A DNA stretch of 64,000 nucleotides from JBNKHG01 sp050290225 (GCA_050290225.1 JBNKHG010000069.1:9267-73266); one strand, 5' to 3'; counted from the first letter of the stretch, positions 42,060 to 52,402 are shown. Notes: generated by a model not told the origin, from the letters alone. Made by a program: numbers and translations.

Positions 42060-42160
42060 GGTCTCGTCGTTAAAAACCAAACCGAAAAAATGGTCCGCTC
42101 CTAGCCCCCTTGGCAGATTCGTCGCAAACACCAAACCGATAAAAAAGAAAATGGTCCGCT
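42054..42160. repeat. Imperfect direct repeat of about 46-51 bp
   Basis: Copies at 42054-42099 and 42110-42160 share CTTGGC, CGTCG, ACCAAACCG and AATGGTCCGCT. They follow directly on the inverted-repeat element. From 42161 to 42482 nothing is recognised. Confidence 0.7.
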
Positions 42161-42482
42161 TTTTGGCACCCGGGTAGCGCCATCCGGAAACAGCAGTGTA
42201 GTTTACAACTCACAGTGTACGACTCACAGCAAATGCCTATTTTTTCAGGCGCTTAACCGTTAGCTGTATACGGTACTCTGTAAGCTTTTTTACATTTCCG
42301 GACGCGCACCAGTTACCCGTCAGGCACGGTGAAAGCCCGAACCCGAATGTGTTAGTCAAGTCAGATTTAATACCGTTTATTAACAATCAATCGCCGAACA
42401 GCGATGGCTCAATCGAATGAAGGGCGCGTCCTTGCGCCCTGCTGACAACACACGCTTTATCGCATGGTTAGCTGTACACGCC

Positions 42483-44774
42483 TCAGAACGTATATCCAAC
42501 GCTGACTTTCACATTGCGAGGCATGATATAACGCCCGTTAGGCGCATCCGGGTTACGGGGGTCGCCTTCGGTCAGTCCCTCCTCATCCGTGAGGTTGTCC
42601 AGCACCAATTGCAGATCCAGATTTTCAGTGGCATTGACAATCAACCCCAAGTCGACCTTCTCATAACCGGGCAGCTCCACAGAGTTTTCATTGTTCGCCC
42701 AACGATCATCGACAAAACTGAATGACCCGTACACGGTGCCGTTTATACCGCCACTGAGTTCAAAGTCGTAACTCGGCGACAGGCGAACCTGGTAGCCGGG
42801 CTGGCGCTGGGACTCATTACCGACATTGGCATCGCCTTCGACAACCTCCGTCTCCTGAAACGTGGCATTGACGGCCAGGATGAGTCCGCTATCGTGCACC
42901 CATTTCGCATCCACCTCCAGACCGTAGGCCTCGGTCGTGGCATCCACGGCGGGAGCACCCGGCCGGCTCACTGAACTGTCGCTCACTTCGTTACCAAACA
43001 ATGTCAAATACGCGGACAGATTATCGAGACTCACCTTGTAACCCAGTTCAACCTGATTGACCTCTTTAATGAGATCATCGCCGTCGGTGTAGTCTCCATA
43101 ATTATCGCGGAAGTCGTCAAAGTACGGGAATTTATATCCCCGGCTTACACGGGCAAACACGCCGGCATTTTCACCCAGGGCATAGTTGGCTCCAACGGTA
43201 TAGGAGGTCTTGTTTTCGTCGTATTCGACAAATTTACTGATCGCGCCGGTGAGGCCTTCATCAACACTATAATCGACGTCATGGGATTCATTCCTGACAC
43301 CAAGATCCAGCGACATTGCGTCGGTGACGCGATAGGTAACGGTGGTGTAAAACGCGTTATTGGTTGAATCACCCGAAGCGTCTATATCGTAATTCCAGCC
43401 ACAACTGTCGACGCACTCGGCACCGGTGACTCTCTCGCCACCATTTCCGACCACATAATACTGCTGGTTGCCGAGCCCCCAGAACTCCTCGACAGAAGTG
43501 GAAGCGGTATAGTGACCGAATACCAGCTCAAGCTTGTCGAATTCACCGCTAAGGGCCAGGTTATTGGTCAAGGATTCGATCTGCTTTCTGACCTCCCAGG
43601 TGCCAAACTGCTGGGTATATTCGGTTGCCGCAATGGTTCTTCCGGTAACGGCGCCCGTTGTTGCACCACCGACCAGATCTCCCACCAGTACAGCACCACC
43701 ATTGGGGACAAAACCGACTGTATCGGCATCACCCGAAGTCACATTCAAGCTATTGCTCAGGCTCCAACTTTCAGTAAGCTCCAGTTCGAATTTCAAGCCG
43801 GTCACAGAACCATCCCAACCACGACCATCGGCCAGATCAACACTGCGCTCAATATTGTCCTCGCCCACAACAATCGTCTGTTGACGATTAAGGGGCCCGT
43901 TTTGCAGGTAACTGGCATCAACGCCGGGTACATTCAGTGCGGCCGGCAAATACCAGGTGCCATGGTCGTCAGTGCTGCGGTGATACACACCCAGCTCACC
44001 GTTTTCCAGCTCTTTGGTGATATTGATGGTGAACTGGCTGCCCTCCTCAGCGTTGTAACCGGCGTCGCGTATACCCGGTGACGAACTGATGTAGCCGCCA
44101 ACCATATAGTAAAGGTCTTCGCTGATTTTACCGCTGAGCACTGTATCAAAACGTTGCAGATCATAATCGGAGGTGGAGTACTTCAGCCGCCCCTGTGTGT
44201 CTTCACCGCCGCGCTTGAGCAGGAAGTTGGTGGTCAAACCCGGTTGGCCATTGTCCTGTACCGACTGGGGACCGCCGCGCAGGCCTTCAACGCGTTCGAT
44301 AGTCTCATCTATGCGAAACAGTGTCGTATTTTCCAGAAATGACAGTGTCGCCGGCGGAAAGACCGGCGCCCCCTCCAACTGAAGGGTGTAGAAAGGCGCA
44401 TCGCCGCTTCCGGGGAAACCCCGTACAAAAACGTTTGCGCCCGCCACACCTCCGGAGCTCTCCGCCCATACGCCCGGTACGGTTTTCAGCAGGTCAGCCG
44501 TGCTCTTGGGGGAGAACTTGATAATGTCCTCTTCAGACACATTGGTAATGGCAAAGCTGGCATCCAGTTTACGCATTTCACCACCATTGGCTGTACCGGT
44601 AACGACAACTTCCTCCAATACAAAATTCGGGACCTCATTCTTCTGCTCTGCCTCGGCAGCCACAAGCCCCAATGGCTGCATTGCCAGTGCGGACACGGCA
44701 CTCATCCAGAGCAAGCGACGGCTTTCGGTTTCAACGCGGGCGGCTACTGCCATTGCGAGTCGGTTTTTTTTCAT
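42483..44774 (-). CDS. TonB-dependent receptor 1 (alpha-glucoside locus)
   Basis: 763 residues from the ATG at 44774 (GGGAGAAAA upstream; the longer frame has no ribosome site). Signal region, TonB-box-like stretch VLEEVVVTGT (about residue 55), plug domain (about 70-180) and a 22-strand barrel ending in VSVGYTF with terminal Phe. Two LacI-type palindromes upstream tie it to the GH65/pgmB/MFS genes, so it probably imports a glucose disaccharide or oligosaccharide. Confidence 0.92.
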   Translation of the reverse strand: MKKNRLAMAVAARVETESRRLLWMSAVSALAMQPLGLVAAEAEQKNEVPNFVLEEVVVTGTANGGEMRKLDASFAITNVSEEDIIKFSPKSTADLLKTVPGVWAESSGGVAGANVFVRGFPGSGDAPFYTLQLEGAPVFPPATLSFLENTTLFRIDETIERVEGLRGGPQSVQDNGQPGLTTNFLLKRGGEDTQGRLKYSTSDYDLQRFDTVLSGKISEDLYYMVGGYISSSPGIRDAGYNAEEGSQFTINITKELENGELGVYHRSTDDHGTWYLPAALNVPGVDASYLQNGPLNRQQTIVVGEDNIERSVDLADGRGWDGSVTGLKFELELTESWSLSNSLNVTSGDADTVGFVPNGGAVLVGDLVGGATTGAVTGRTIAATEYTQQFGTWEVRKQIESLTNNLALSGEFDKLELVFGHYTASTSVEEFWGLGNQQYYVVGNGGERVTGAECVDSCGWNYDIDASGDSTNNAFYTTVTYRVTDAMSLDLGVRNESHDVDYSVDEGLTGAISKFVEYDENKTSYTVGANYALGENAGVFARVSRGYKFPYFDDFRDNYGDYTDGDDLIKEVNQVELGYKVSLDNLSAYLTLFGNEVSDSSVSRPGAPAVDATTEAYGLEVDAKWVHDSGLILAVNATFQETEVVEGDANVGNESQRQPGYQVRLSPSYDFELSGGINGTVYGSFSFVDDRWANNENSVELPGYEKVDLGLIVNATENLDLQLVLDNLTDEEGLTEGDPRNPDAPNGRYIMPRNVKVSVGYTF

Positions 44775-44934
44775 CGTTTTCTCCCTTTTTTTTGGGTCGC
44801 TATCGTTATTGTGCGCTAAAGCGCCTTGGGAGGGTGGGGCCGGCCCTGTTATCCCTGGTCGAGCCATCTCACCCGCATTGGCCACTATGTGACCTCACAG
44901 TCCGTTAAACTAAGGTTAAAGCACTAAAATTGAT

Positions 44935-44952
44935 AATGCAATCGATTGCATT
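44935..44952. promoter_or_regulatory. LacI-type operator 1
   Basis: Perfect palindrome AATGCAATCGATTGCATT, 160 bp upstream of the TonB receptor ATG. Confidence 0.8.
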
Positions 44953-44966
44953 TAAATAACAATCAA

Positions 44967-44984
44967 TTTGCATACGATTGCATT
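44967..44984. promoter_or_regulatory. LacI-type operator 2
   Basis: TTTGCATACGATTGCATT, a variant of operator 1 whose centre is 32 bp away (three turns). Confidence 0.65.
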
Positions 44985-45027
44985 ATTACAATGTACATCT
45001 ATACCAGTGAAATGGCATAAGTGCCGA

Positions 45028-45702
45028 TCAGGCGGAAAAGTACTTCTGCAGTGGAAACTCCGCGAGGGTGGGAATCACTTCGCTTGCTGCGCCCAGCACA
45101 TCTGCATCCCCCACCCCCACGGAACGCATACCCGCACCGTTGACGGCAGCCACACCCGCCACCGCATCCTCAATCCCGACACAGGCGGCCGGTGCCACTC
45201 CCAGCCCTGCAGCCGCGTTCAGGAATATCTCGGGGTGCGGTTTGGGATGGCTCACCCGGTTGGCGTCAGCGATATAGGCGAAACAACGGGCAATACCCAA
45301 ACGCTCGATCACCGCAGTCGCATTTTTGCTGGCTGACGCCAGGGCCAGGGGGATGCCGGCGTCAGCCAAGCGTGTCAACAGCATCCCCGCCCCGGGCAAC
45401 AGGTCAGCCGGGGTCAGGGTTTCGATCAACTGCTTGTAGTGCCTGTTTTTCCGGCTCGCCAATCGGTACTTGTCCGACTTGCTAAACGCCTGAGCCTTTT
45501 GTCCCAGAACGGCCTCCAGTGATGCCATTCGCTCCAAACCCTTCAAGCGCTGCTCATCCTCGTCAACCAGGTCGATGCCCAATTCGTCGGCCAGCTGTCG
45601 CCAGGCGATAAAGTGAAAACGGGCGGTGTCGGCAATCACACCGTCCAAATCAAAAATCGCTGCCTGGTAAAAATCGTGTGCTATTGCCATTTTGTCAGTC
45701 AT
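45028..45702 (-). CDS. pgmB: Beta-phosphoglucomutase
   Basis: 224 residues, HAD superfamily: DLDGVIADTARFH (nucleophile Asp about 18), the phosphosugar-binding RLKGLERMASLE region, and the SASKNA motif. Converts beta-glucose 1-phosphate from the GH65 phosphorylase to glucose 6-phosphate. The start is 15 bp after the GH65 stop, one operon. Confidence 0.93.
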   Translation of the reverse strand: MTDKMAIAHDFYQAAIFDLDGVIADTARFHFIAWRQLADELGIDLVDEDEQRLKGLERMASLEAVLGQKAQAFSKSDKYRLASRKNRHYKQLIETLTPADLLPGAGMLLTRLADAGIPLALASASKNATAVIERLGIARCFAYIADANRVSHPKPHPEIFLNAAAGLGVAPAACVGIEDAVAGVAAVNGAGMRSVGVGDADVLGAASEVIPTLAEFPLQKYFSA

Positions 45703-45717
45703 CCATAAAGCCTTCTG

Positions 45718-48030
45718 TTATGCGGATAGGGTCAACCGCTCTCCACGCAGGTAGAGAGTCAACGGCGCGCCCGACAACAAGGAGAAGTTCACCGCCTCGT
45801 CGTCCACATTGACTTCGATCAGACGGCCCTTAAACTGCAAACGGAATTGATAGCCCTCCAAATCCGCCGGCAGATAGGGATCGAAATGCAAGTCACCGTC
45901 TTTCTCCCGCAACCCGGCAAAACCATTGACCATGCACATCCAGGCGCCGCCCATACAAGCGGTATGCACACCGTACTGGGTGTTATTGTGGTGATTGTCG
46001 ATATCCATGCGCGCAACCTGTCGAAAATAATCCCGTGCCTTGTCCCGATAGCCGACTTCGCTGGCAATGATGCTGTGGATACAGGCCGACAGTGTGGAGT
46101 CATGGGTAGTTATGGCCTCGTAGTAATCGAAATTGCGCTTTTTCTGCTCGCGATCAAACAGATCGCTTCGCAGCAACAGGGCCAACACCACATCCGCCTG
46201 TTTACACACCTGATGGCGGTATAGGGTCAACGGATGGTAGTGAAGTAACAGTGGATAGTGCTCGTCGGGAGTGCTATCAAAGTCCCACACTTCTTTGTGT
46301 AAAAAACTGTCGTCCTGCGGATGTACGCCCAGCGCCTCGTCATAAGGCAGGTACATGGCATCAGCCGCGCCCTGCCAAGCCTGTGGTTCATCAGCGGACA
46401 GTTGCAGTTTGGCCACCAGCGCCGAGAAGGTTTCGGACGAAATTTCCGGTAGCCGGCGATAGAGTTCCACCGCGTAAGCGAGGTGCGTTTGCGCCATCAG
46501 GTTGGTGTAAAAGTTGTTGTTCACCAGGGCGGTGTATTCATCGGGACCGGTTACTGTGTTCAGGCAAAAGCGCTGTCGGTTGTCGTAACATCCCAACGCC
46601 ATCCAGACACGGGCAGACTCAAACACTACCTCTGCGCCATGATTGCAGATAAAGTCGGTGTCTCCTGTGGCTTCGAAATAGCGTTTTACCGCATAGGCGA
46701 TATCTGCGTTGATATGGAATTGCGCCGTACCCGCCGGATAGTAAGCGGAACACTCCTCGCCGCCGATAGTGCGCCAGGGGAACAGCGCCCCCTTGGTAAA
46801 GGTCATCTCACGGGCACGAGCGCGGGCGGCGTCCAGGATCGAGTAGCGGTACTCCAGGAGCTTGCGCGCCAGCGCCGGTTGGGTATAAAGGAAAAATGGC
46901 AGGATATAGATTTCCGTGTCCCAGAAGTAATGGCCGTCATAACCATCTCCTGAAAGTCCCTTGGCCGCTATATTGGTTTTTCCATCGCGACCGAGGGACT
47001 GATACAACTGCAGCAGGTTATAACGCATACCTTGCTGCAAACTGAGATCACCGCGGATTTCCACATCGGACACCGACCAGAACTGATCGAGATGGGCACG
47101 CTGCTGCCGGGCGTAAAACTCAAATTTCTGTGCCGCCACGCTGTCGAGGTACAGGTTTAGCTCGCACAGCAGTTGATCATCCTCGGCCTCACTATCCGGG
47201 GCATAGGCAAAATACCCCAGGAACTTGCTCAGGGTGGCGGTCTCGCCAGCAGCCAGGTCAAAGGCGTAACGCACCTCGACAGACTGTTCACCCCGGACAT
47301 GCTCCACCTCCGCACTGGCACCGGAATCCAAATACAAACGTTGCACGGCACCCGCGGCCAGGCGAAAGCCGCTACTGCGAACCCGTTGTAACAAGGTCAG
47401 CTGCTGCTCGCGGCACTGTCGCTGAAGCAGTTCAATATCGCCACTGTCATAACGCGAGCCGGCTCGGGGATCCTCATGCTCCTCGTGGGTGACTGCCAAC
47501 TGGCTATCCAGGCCGGACACCAAATACAACCGGCCGGAAAAATCCACCGCCTTTACCCGGTAATCGATAGCACACAGGTGTTGGTTATCCAAGGACACCA
47601 ACCGCACAATCTCAATCGCCACGGTCTTCCCACCGGGAGAGCGCCAGGTAAGGCGGCGGTGCAGCATGCCCGTGCGAAAATCCAGGGATCGTTCGTACTC
47701 AAGCAACTCACCATCACCCAGGGAAAACCACTCGCCGTCGATAGCGAGCCGGATGGAGCGGCCATTGGGCAGGTTCACCAGTCGCTGGTTATTACGGGCA
47801 TAACCGTATGCCTTCTCGCCGTAGGTAATGGGTTCGGCGCTATAAACACCGTTGAGGTAACTGCCACTGTCCTCCCCGTCCGCCCCCTCCTCAAAGCTGC
47901 CACGTAGCCCAAGGAAACCATTGCCCTGGGCAAACAGGGTTTCACTCAAGCTCAACTGGCCGGGCTCATAGCGCGTTTCCGTTAACCGCCATGGTTCGGC
48001 GGGATAAAAAGACTCTGAATGCTGGCTCAT
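45718..48030 (-). CDS. GH65 disaccharide phosphorylase (maltose/trehalose type)
   Basis: 770 residues, full length for GH65. Catalytic acid Glu in VTGPDEYTALVNNNFYTN (about residue 490) and the phosphate-binding region near KQADVVLALLL (about 600) are seen. The family phosphorolyses alpha-glucobioses to beta-glucose 1-phosphate, consistent with pgmB next to it. Exact substrate (maltose, trehalose, kojibiose or nigerose) is not decided by what I can see. Confidence 0.9.
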   Translation of the reverse strand: MSQHSESFYPAEPWRLTETRYEPGQLSLSETLFAQGNGFLGLRGSFEEGADGEDSGSYLNGVYSAEPITYGEKAYGYARNNQRLVNLPNGRSIRLAIDGEWFSLGDGELLEYERSLDFRTGMLHRRLTWRSPGGKTVAIEIVRLVSLDNQHLCAIDYRVKAVDFSGRLYLVSGLDSQLAVTHEEHEDPRAGSRYDSGDIELLQRQCREQQLTLLQRVRSSGFRLAAGAVQRLYLDSGASAEVEHVRGEQSVEVRYAFDLAAGETATLSKFLGYFAYAPDSEAEDDQLLCELNLYLDSVAAQKFEFYARQQRAHLDQFWSVSDVEIRGDLSLQQGMRYNLLQLYQSLGRDGKTNIAAKGLSGDGYDGHYFWDTEIYILPFFLYTQPALARKLLEYRYSILDAARARAREMTFTKGALFPWRTIGGEECSAYYPAGTAQFHINADIAYAVKRYFEATGDTDFICNHGAEVVFESARVWMALGCYDNRQRFCLNTVTGPDEYTALVNNNFYTNLMAQTHLAYAVELYRRLPEISSETFSALVAKLQLSADEPQAWQGAADAMYLPYDEALGVHPQDDSFLHKEVWDFDSTPDEHYPLLLHYHPLTLYRHQVCKQADVVLALLLRSDLFDREQKKRNFDYYEAITTHDSTLSACIHSIIASEVGYRDKARDYFRQVARMDIDNHHNNTQYGVHTACMGGAWMCMVNGFAGLREKDGDLHFDPYLPADLEGYQFRLQFKGRLIEVNVDDEAVNFSLLSGAPLTLYLRGERLTLSA

Positions 48031-48140
48031 ACCTACACCAAGGAATCAACTGACTGGAAAATTGGCTGCCAGGCGATTCACCATTACCGACAATCGCCCT
48101 ATCAACCCATGGAAAGCGCATCTTAAGGCCTATTTTTTCT

Positions 48141-48160
48141 ATTTGCAATCGATTGCATTT
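48141..48160. promoter_or_regulatory. LacI-type operator 3 between GH65 and MFS genes
   Basis: ATTTGCAATCGATTGCATTT in the divergent promoter region of GH65-pgmB and the MFS porter; core TGCAATCGATTGCA is perfect. Confidence 0.8.
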
Positions 48161-48264
48161 AGCAAAAATGGTGGTATAGTGCCTACAAATTGATCAAAAA
48201 CCGAAGAAAAGGCCAAAGCGGACAGCACAGTCAGCAAGGTCTGAATAACGAAAAGGTATGCGCG

Positions 48265-49521
48265 ATGAATAACTGGCGGATCAAACTGTCCCTGTTTCTT
48301 ACCTATTTTATGTTTGCCATCCTGCTTAACAGCGTGGGGACAGTCATTCTACAGGTCATCAATAATTACGGGGTCAGCAAGGAGAGCGCCAGTGTGCTGG
48401 AAGGCTTCAAAGACCTGCCCATCGCCTTGGTGTCTTTTGTAGTGGCCTCGTTTTTACCCCGCTTCGGGTTCCGCAAAGCCATGATGACGGGCCTGGCGAT
48501 TGTTAGCGTGGCCTGTTGCACCATGCCATTGTTGCCCGGTTTTCTTACCACCAAACTAATGTTTCTGTGCGCCGGCACTGCCTTTGCGTTGGTCAAGGTC
48601 TCGGTGTACGCCTCGGTGGGATTGATAAGCAAAAACAGCCAGGAACACGCCAGTATTCTCAATACGGTGGAAGGCATGTTCATGGTGGGGGTACTGACCG
48701 GGTACTGGCTGTTCAGCCTGTTTATCGATTCCACAGACCCCGGCTCCCAGCGTTGGCTGCAGGTGTACTGGTGGCTGGCAGGCCTTTGCGCCATCAACTT
48801 CCTGCTCCTGCTCACCACCCCTTTCGATGAATCACAGTCGCACTCGGGCCACCCTAACCTGAAGCGGGATTTTGTCGCCATGCTGAAACTGGTGACCAAA
48901 CCCATGGTTTATATCTTTGTGATCTCAGCCTTTCTCTATGTGCTGATTGAGCAGGGCGTTGGAACCTGGCTCCCGACGTTTAACAATGAGATCTTAAAAC
49001 TCCCCTCGGCCATGAGTGTACAGGCGACCAGCATTTTTGCTGCCTGCCTGGCAATTGGCCGTCTGAGTGCCGGGGCCATTATGCGAAAACTGCATTGGTA
49101 CCCGGTCCTGAACGCCTGCCTGCTGGCCATGGGAGCACTGGTATTGTTGACCCTGCCGCTCACGGAAGGCATTGAAAACAACTTGCAGGTCAGTTGGTTC
49201 AACGCGCCAGTGGCAGCCTACATCTTCCCTTTGATCGGACTGTTCATGGCACCAATTTACCCGGCCATCAATTCGGTGATGCTTAGCGCCTTGCCAAAAC
49301 ACCAGCACGCCGCCATGACAGGGCTGATTGTGATTTTCTCGGCCTTGGGCGGCACTACCGGATCTCTGGTTACCGGTATAGTTTTTGGCAAGTTTGACGG
49401 GCAGACCGCTTTTTACCTTTCCCTGGTGCCTTTGACGATTATTCTCGTGACACTGTTTCTGTTTAGGCGGGAAACGCTAAGAGACAGCCAGTTAGCCGCC
49501 ACGGCTGTTCCGACGGCTTAA
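48265..49521 (+). CDS. MFS sugar porter 1 (FucP/TsgA-like)
   Basis: 418 residues from the ATG at 48265, chosen by alignment with the paralogue at 57171 and an AAAAGG upstream. Twelve membrane helices; shared motifs SLFLTYFMFAILLNSVGTV and SALGGTTGSLVTG. Likely inner-membrane uptake of the disaccharide cleaved by GH65. Confidence 0.9.
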   Translation: MNNWRIKLSLFLTYFMFAILLNSVGTVILQVINNYGVSKESASVLEGFKDLPIALVSFVVASFLPRFGFRKAMMTGLAIVSVACCTMPLLPGFLTTKLMFLCAGTAFALVKVSVYASVGLISKNSQEHASILNTVEGMFMVGVLTGYWLFSLFIDSTDPGSQRWLQVYWWLAGLCAINFLLLLTTPFDESQSHSGHPNLKRDFVAMLKLVTKPMVYIFVISAFLYVLIEQGVGTWLPTFNNEILKLPSAMSVQATSIFAACLAIGRLSAGAIMRKLHWYPVLNACLLAMGALVLLTLPLTEGIENNLQVSWFNAPVAAYIFPLIGLFMAPIYPAINSVMLSALPKHQHAAMTGLIVIFSALGGTTGSLVTGIVFGKFDGQTAFYLSLVPLTIILVTLFLFRRETLRDSQLAATAVPTA

Positions 49522-49537
49522 TGTCAGGCTGATGACC

Positions 49538-49565
49538 GCACAGGGCGATTAAAACCGCCCTGTGC
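49538..49565. terminator. Bidirectional terminator MFS 1 / DUF945
   Basis: Perfect 10-bp stem GCACAGGGCG / CGCCCTGTGC with an 8-nt A-rich loop between convergent genes. Confidence 0.75.
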
Positions 49566-49618
49566 CCACATGCGTTGGTGAATTCCCATTATCGGCAGAG
49601 TTATCGATTTCAAGGGCG

Positions 49619-51058
49619 CTATTGCTGTCCAAGGCCAGCAGGCAGCGGAATCGCCTGGCCATTGAGATTGGCTTGGCCATTGCTCATACGGAAATCCAGA
49701 CTGAGCTGATTTCCCTCGTCCCGCAGCATACCCCGCGCACCGAGCATCGCCAGCATCATGCTCGCCTGCTGCACACTGGCCTGCTCCAGTTCGGCTTCGG
49801 ACAGTTTAAGTTCCGGGTTTTTGGCCACCTGAATACGGACAAGCTGTTTGGCCAGCCGTTCGGCCAGGGGTTTGTCGGCACTGGCTGAGGCATTGAGCAC
49901 CAGATTCCGGACCCAGAATTCGGGGTTATTCAACTGCTGGGCCTGTAAATCCACCGAATTCAGGCTGAGGCTCAGCTGACTTTTGAACGTACCTTCCGGC
50001 AGCGTAAAGTGCAGATTTTCCAACCGCACCGTCGGATTCGATCTCATCAACAGCGGCAAGCTTTCCTTCCAGGCAGCCTCTATAAGCTCGGGATTCAGGG
50101 TATTTTGAAATGCGGCTTTTTTTACCAGCTGTTTGTACTGTTGATTGAACGCCGCGCTGTAGTTGGTCACTATCACATCAAATCCCAAATCGCTGAGGCT
50201 ATAGTCAACACCGGAGATTTCCCCAATGCGATAGCCGGCGCGAATATCCGCCAGGGACTCATCCTCGTTCAGCGTGGTGTTCACTTCGACCTGAAGTTGC
50301 CGAAACTCTCCGCCTTCACCGCTCAATACCTTGTCAACACTGAACAAGCCGTTCATCGTGTAGAGATCGCCCTGGATCACTTTGACGAGATCGGCCTCTA
50401 TGTCCGAGTCAATCCTGACACCTTCGATTTTGATGGTGTTGGCCGGCCCGCCAATCACCAGGGATTCTGCCTTACCGTTATAGGCGAACACGCCATCGGA
50501 TTCCTCCCCTGCCCCCTGGAAACCACTAAACGTCACTGACAGCTGTTCACCAGCGACGGAAAATGGCGAGATATTTTCCTGGACATGCACATCGCCATCC
50601 ACACCAATCTTCCCGGTCTGCCGGTAGAGTGGTTGGGACTGATCCCACGACAGGAAGGTTTCCAGCTCCGGGCTTTGTTTGATCTGTCCCGTCCAACTGG
50701 CGAGCGCCACTGTCACACCGGAATCGAAAATAACGGGACCATGGGCCAGATCGAGCTGGTATTGAAAATCAATGGTGGTCATTTCCGGTTTTTCGGCCGG
50801 GGACGCCGTCCAGGCAGAGACCTTCTGGAGTGGTTGCACATCGGTAACCGGGACGGTCAGCCTGATATCCAGCACACCGGAAGAACTGAACCATCCATGA
50901 TGGTATTCACGCCACCGGGCCTCAACCATGGGATTGTCATCCAGGCCCGCGACAATTTCATTCATCCGGCCTTCCACGTGGTTGCCCACAAATCTTGGAG
51001 CCACCAGCAATCCGCCGACAAGCACAACGGCAGAGCCAATCAAAAGAGGGTTATTCAT
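49619..51058 (-). CDS. DUF945 (YdgA-like) protein
   Basis: 479 residues. One N-terminal membrane anchor (LLIGSAVVLVGGLLVAPRFVG) then a long beta-rich periplasmic domain with repeated substrate-like modules, as in YdgA. The position between the sugar genes and LacI seems incidental. Function not known; YdgA-type proteins are envelope-associated. Confidence 0.85.
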   Translation of the reverse strand: MNNPLLIGSAVVLVGGLLVAPRFVGNHVEGRMNEIVAGLDDNPMVEARWREYHHGWFSSSGVLDIRLTVPVTDVQPLQKVSAWTASPAEKPEMTTIDFQYQLDLAHGPVIFDSGVTVALASWTGQIKQSPELETFLSWDQSQPLYRQTGKIGVDGDVHVQENISPFSVAGEQLSVTFSGFQGAGEESDGVFAYNGKAESLVIGGPANTIKIEGVRIDSDIEADLVKVIQGDLYTMNGLFSVDKVLSGEGGEFRQLQVEVNTTLNEDESLADIRAGYRIGEISGVDYSLSDLGFDVIVTNYSAAFNQQYKQLVKKAAFQNTLNPELIEAAWKESLPLLMRSNPTVRLENLHFTLPEGTFKSQLSLSLNSVDLQAQQLNNPEFWVRNLVLNASASADKPLAERLAKQLVRIQVAKNPELKLSEAELEQASVQQASMMLAMLGARGMLRDEGNQLSLDFRMSNGQANLNGQAIPLPAGLGQQ

Positions 51059-51184
51059 ATGAGGGTTCCTTTTCCTTGGAATACGCGTCCAGTTACGCGT
51101 TTATTCTTGTCAATATGGCGCGAACGGCCAACGCTCATAATAGAGCATTATTATTTTATCATACAATAAAGCCCCACCTGCAAA

Positions 51185-51203
51185 TTTACAATCGATTGCA
51201 GTT
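51185..51203. promoter_or_regulatory. LacI-type operator 4 before the LacI gene
   Basis: TTTACAATCGATTGCAGTT, 38 bp upstream of the regulator ATG, suggests autoregulation. Confidence 0.72.
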
Positions 51204-51240
51204 TTCCTAAGATGGCTTCCCCGTAACCCAGGAACCGACA

Positions 51241-52311
51241 ATGGCCAAGAATCAACCCAGCCCAGTCTCCATGTCTGATATTGCCAAGGCAGCGGGGGTG
51301 TCGGAATCCACCGTTTCCCGGGCGCTGGCCAACAACAAGTTGATCGCCGAGAAAACCCGCCAGCGGGTGCAGGAGATTGCCCGCGCCATGAACTATAAGA
51401 TCAACGAGAGCGCGCGCAACCTGCGACTGCAACGCAGTCACACCGTCTCGGTGGTGATCAATGCCCAAAAGGACAGTGGCCAGTCTTTCTCAGACCCCTT
51501 TATGATCGACATGATCGGCAGCATCGCCGACGAACTCAGCCGCCACAACTACGACCTGCTGTTCTCCAGCAGCATTGTCGACGAAGACGATTGGCACAAC
51601 TACCTGATGGGTTCCCGCCGCGCCGACGGGGTTATCGTTATCGGACAGGGCACCGATGACACCCCGTTGCGGGAGCTTCAAAAACTGGGTGATCCCATCG
51701 TGGCCTGGGGTAATAAGCAGGCCGATACCCCCTACTGTACTGTGGGCAGCAACAATTTCGACAGTGGCAAGGTCGCCACCCAACACCTGATAGACCTCGG
51801 TCGCAAGGACATTGTTTTTCTGGGCGATATCGCCCACCCTGAGATCAACGCCCGCTTCCAGGGTTACGTTGAGGCCCTCGAGCGGGCCTCCCTGCGAGCC
51901 CATGAACACCCCAGCACCGCCTTTTCCATCAGCTCCGGTTACCAGCGGGTGATGGAACTGCTCGATAGCGGCAAACCCGGTTTCGACGCCATCTTTGCCG
52001 CCAGCGACAGTATCGCCATGGGTGCCATCAAAGCCCTGCAGGAAAGCGGCTACCGGGTACCGGAAGAGGTCAGCGTTGTGGGCTTCGACGACATTCCCAC
52101 GGCCTCTATTTTTACCCCGCCACTGACCACCGTGCGCCAGCAGATCCACACCGGCGGCGAAGCGCTGGTGTCCAGAGTCATGGCGCTGATCAACGGCGAC
52201 AAGGCTCCCTCTATCCTCTTGCCCACAGAGCTGGTGGTACGCGCCTCCTGCGGCGCCAACCCCGACTACCACCCGCTGGATGAAGCACTGCACGACCCGT
52301 TGACGCGATAG
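51241..52311 (+). CDS. LacI-family transcriptional regulator of the sugar genes
   Basis: 356 residues. Helix-turn-helix SMSDIAKAAGVSESTVSRAL (about 10-30) with hinge helix NESARNLR, and a periplasmic-binding-like sugar domain (about 65-345). The four palindromes with CG centre (ATCGAT) match LacI-family operators. Probable repressor of TonB receptor 1, GH65-pgmB and MFS 1. Confidence 0.93.
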   Translation: MAKNQPSPVSMSDIAKAAGVSESTVSRALANNKLIAEKTRQRVQEIARAMNYKINESARNLRLQRSHTVSVVINAQKDSGQSFSDPFMIDMIGSIADELSRHNYDLLFSSSIVDEDDWHNYLMGSRRADGVIVIGQGTDDTPLRELQKLGDPIVAWGNKQADTPYCTVGSNNFDSGKVATQHLIDLGRKDIVFLGDIAHPEINARFQGYVEALERASLRAHEHPSTAFSISSGYQRVMELLDSGKPGFDAIFAASDSIAMGAIKALQESGYRVPEEVSVVGFDDIPTASIFTPPLTTVRQQIHTGGEALVSRVMALINGDKAPSILLPTELVVRASCGANPDYHPLDEALHDPLTR

Positions 52312-52402
52312 CCGTTGCATATCCCCGGCAGACCGCTAAAATCCCGCTTCTTTGCCTCTGTATCAGGGGCAGATTCCATTTTCGAGGCACGCCCGACGAC
52401 CT

